A DNA stretch of 61,440 nucleotides from Ophiostoma sp. CBS 140.51. Taxonomy: Eukaryota; Ascomycota; Sordariomycetes; Ophiostomatales; Ophiostomataceae. The first letter of the stretch is position 1. Every line of letters starts with the position of its first letter. The notes beneath the pieces were generated by a model. The model was given only the letters and a program-made list of their open reading frames with translations, had not been told where the DNA came from and did not search any database. The DNA is taken from positions 1 to 61,440 of the forward strand of contig JANSLP010000187.1 of the NCBI GenBank assembly GCA_029298735.1, read 5' to 3'. Of the stretch, positions 59,973 through 61,440 are shown piece by piece. The translations under genes and the position numbers were made by a program.

Positions 59973-61240
59973 GGTGGCGGGAGAATGAATGTAGAACAGC
60001 GGCTCTATTTATGTTTGTCGTTTTGTCGTCCCGTCGGTAAGTTTGTATGTCTTATTCCGTCTGTTGTTTCCTGTTTCTCGTGTCGTTCTCTGCCAATCAG
60101 CAAGGTGGGTAACACAAGGATGTGCGATGTGATAGTAATACGAAATGGTAAAAGGATCGTGCGCAGAGCTATCTTGGCCCGAGTGATGAGCGGGTGAGAG
60201 AATAATAAAATAAGAATAAGAAAAGAGGGAGAATAAAGACAATGCACTGTGACGGTAGTACGACAAGGTCAAGGTTAACGGAGATGCAAGTCAGGATGAG
60301 AACCCAGAAAAGAAGAATAAGCGGGTCGGTAAGAGTTCCTCGCGGTCGGCAGCCGTCCTAGTTGGGCTGTTGGTGGTGAAGGAGAAGGATGAGAGGATAC
60401 AGTAGGGGCAGAAGAGGCGATCGCACAAATATAAACCTGGCTGCGGAAAGGAGGCAACTCGAAAACCCAAAAGGAAAGAGCTCTCTCCTCGTCTCTAGCT
60501 CCAGGCATCAGGAGTGAGGAAGGTGGGAAAGAGGAAAGAGGTTAGTGGGTCAAGTGAGTGACGATCTTTGGAAGGAGGGAGGGAGAGTGAGAGAGGGAAG
60601 GAGAAGGAGCGGTTGTCTGAAAGGTACTCTCCGTAGCTCGTACTCTAAGCCAGTCGCTCTTGCCCTTTTTTCTCCGTATCTCACAACATCATGGTGTGAA
60701 GCTAAGAAGTGGATGTGGGAGTGTAGCTGAGAGATGTCAATGTCTGTTCTCCAGCGGGATCGTAAAGTGACATTGAGCCCTAAAGCACAGAAAATTTTGA
60801 AAATAAAAACGACAGAAAACGAACAGAGGCTCCGCAATAAATGTTTCGTTTCAACAACGGCAGTACAGCGATCCGAACAGTGTTCCAGTAAAGGAGTGAG
60901 GAGAGTAGAAGGACGGAGAGAGAGGGATGGAGAATGACGAGGGAAAAGGACGACTGACAGACGACGGCTTCTTCCTTTGTCTGCTTGTCTTCTTGCTGTT
61001 CGTTCCTTGTTGTGTTGCAGTTGGTAGAGTGGAGCGGCTCGAGAGCCGGAAGCTGGCCTTCCCGGGCCTAGAGCGGCAGGGCCAGAAAAAAAAGAGGGGC
61101 CCACCCAAAAAGAGAGCCAAAAGGAGCAAGACCACCTCGACCACCAAAAGCACCACCCACAGAGCTTACAAGGAAAGAACGGATGGCAAGCAGACAAAAG
61201 GACAAGAAAGAGCGGAGGATGTCACTCTGGCAGACGATAT
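59973..61240. other. Spacer with CT/GA-rich leader sequence, no gene
   Basis: Purine-rich on the plus strand for long stretches (60190-60340, 60540-60620, 60890-60960), which is pyrimidine-rich in the sense of the minus-strand gene at 59972 and fits its promoter and leader. The open frames present lack codon bias. Confidence 0.45.
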
Positions 61241-61440
61241 TTATTGTCCAATGCTCCGACTTGACTGAACAAGCAATTCTTCCATTTTGTGGCTTCTGGT
61301 GTTACACCTTAATAGTGTTCGTCGTTTACTGTGCGGAACTAGGTTTGCCTTTGTGAGCTCGTCGGCCCGCTCGCCACGACGGCGGTTCTTTTCAATTTCG
61401 GCACGGTGCTCGGCCTCCCAGCGCGACAGTTCGGCCTCGG
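61241..61440 (-). CDS. 3' end of an unidentified gene cut by the window edge
   Basis: The minus strand is open from the right edge to a TAA at 61241-61243 (65 residues). The edge part, EAELSRWEAEHRAEIEKNRR followed by RGERADELTK, is highly charged and coiled-coil-like with G/C third positions, so it looks genuinely coding. The last 35 residues are less convincing, and the true end could involve an intron near 61350. Family unknown. Confidence 0.4.
   Translation of the reverse strand, partial: EAELSRWEAEHRAEIEKNRRRGERADELTKANLVPHSKRRTLLRCNTRSHKMEELLVQSSRSIGQ

Noticed and set aside
60550..61197. 215-codon minus frame near the right edge
   Set aside because: Low-complexity leader-like residues and no codon bias; not continuous with the real coding segment at 61241-61440.

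Overview
This window looks like nuclear DNA of a filamentous ascomycete (Pezizomycotina). The family content and the small membrane and APC13-type proteins point to Sordariomycetes, and a Sporothrix/Ophiostomatales-like genome is my guess (inference, not shown). The signs are: single-gene transcription units with CT-rich leaders, GT-AG introns of about 50-190 nt with CTAAC/CTGAC-type branch sites, few introns per gene, strong preference for G/C at third codon positions in housekeeping genes, and long gene-poor spacers. I recognised no tRNA, rRNA, CRISPR or intact transposon.

Left part (0.4-12.2 kb, all on the minus strand): a three-exon NASP/Sim3/Hif1-type histone H3-H4 chaperone, isocitrate lyase (glyoxylate cycle), a 4.5 kb spacer, and neutral trehalase with PKA-type and calcium-binding regulatory motifs. 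Next (12.2-21.4 kb) is a gene-poor stretch. It holds what looks like a decayed plus-strand gene, a squalene epoxidase (ERG1) with weaker codon bias than its neighbours, a coding-like upstream ORF whose stop codon overlaps the ERG1 start, and a four-exon Cys-rich F-box-like protein.

Middle part (21.9-35.5 kb): an intracellular-type GH78 alpha-L-rhamnosidase diverges from an MFS sugar transporter. These are followed by a full-size PDR/ABCG transporter that diverges from a Zn2Cys6 regulator. I propose this may be one locus for importing rhamnosides, cleaving them and exporting or tolerating the released aglycone. This is inference.

Right part: mitochondrial ribosomal protein mL58 diverges, from a promoter with paired CACGTG boxes, from a claudin-like four-TM protein. 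Three further small single-pass membrane proteins of unknown role follow. After a 6 kb gene desert come APC13 (first exon is only the ATG), TRS31 (TRAPP), a PDR16-type Sec14 lipid transfer protein, DRE2 (cytosolic Fe-S assembly), POL12 (DNA polymerase alpha B subunit), a glycosylated secreted or type II membrane protein, and the 3' end of an unidentified gene at the right edge.

The most interesting signals are: (1) the introns of the two neighbouring genes APC13 and TRS31 begin with the same 20 nt apart from two transitions and carry related GCTCGCT-rich repeats, which resembles introner-like elements; (2) the ATG-only first exon of APC13; (3) the GH78-MFS-ABC-Zn2Cys6 locus; (4) the decayed-gene signals around ERG1.
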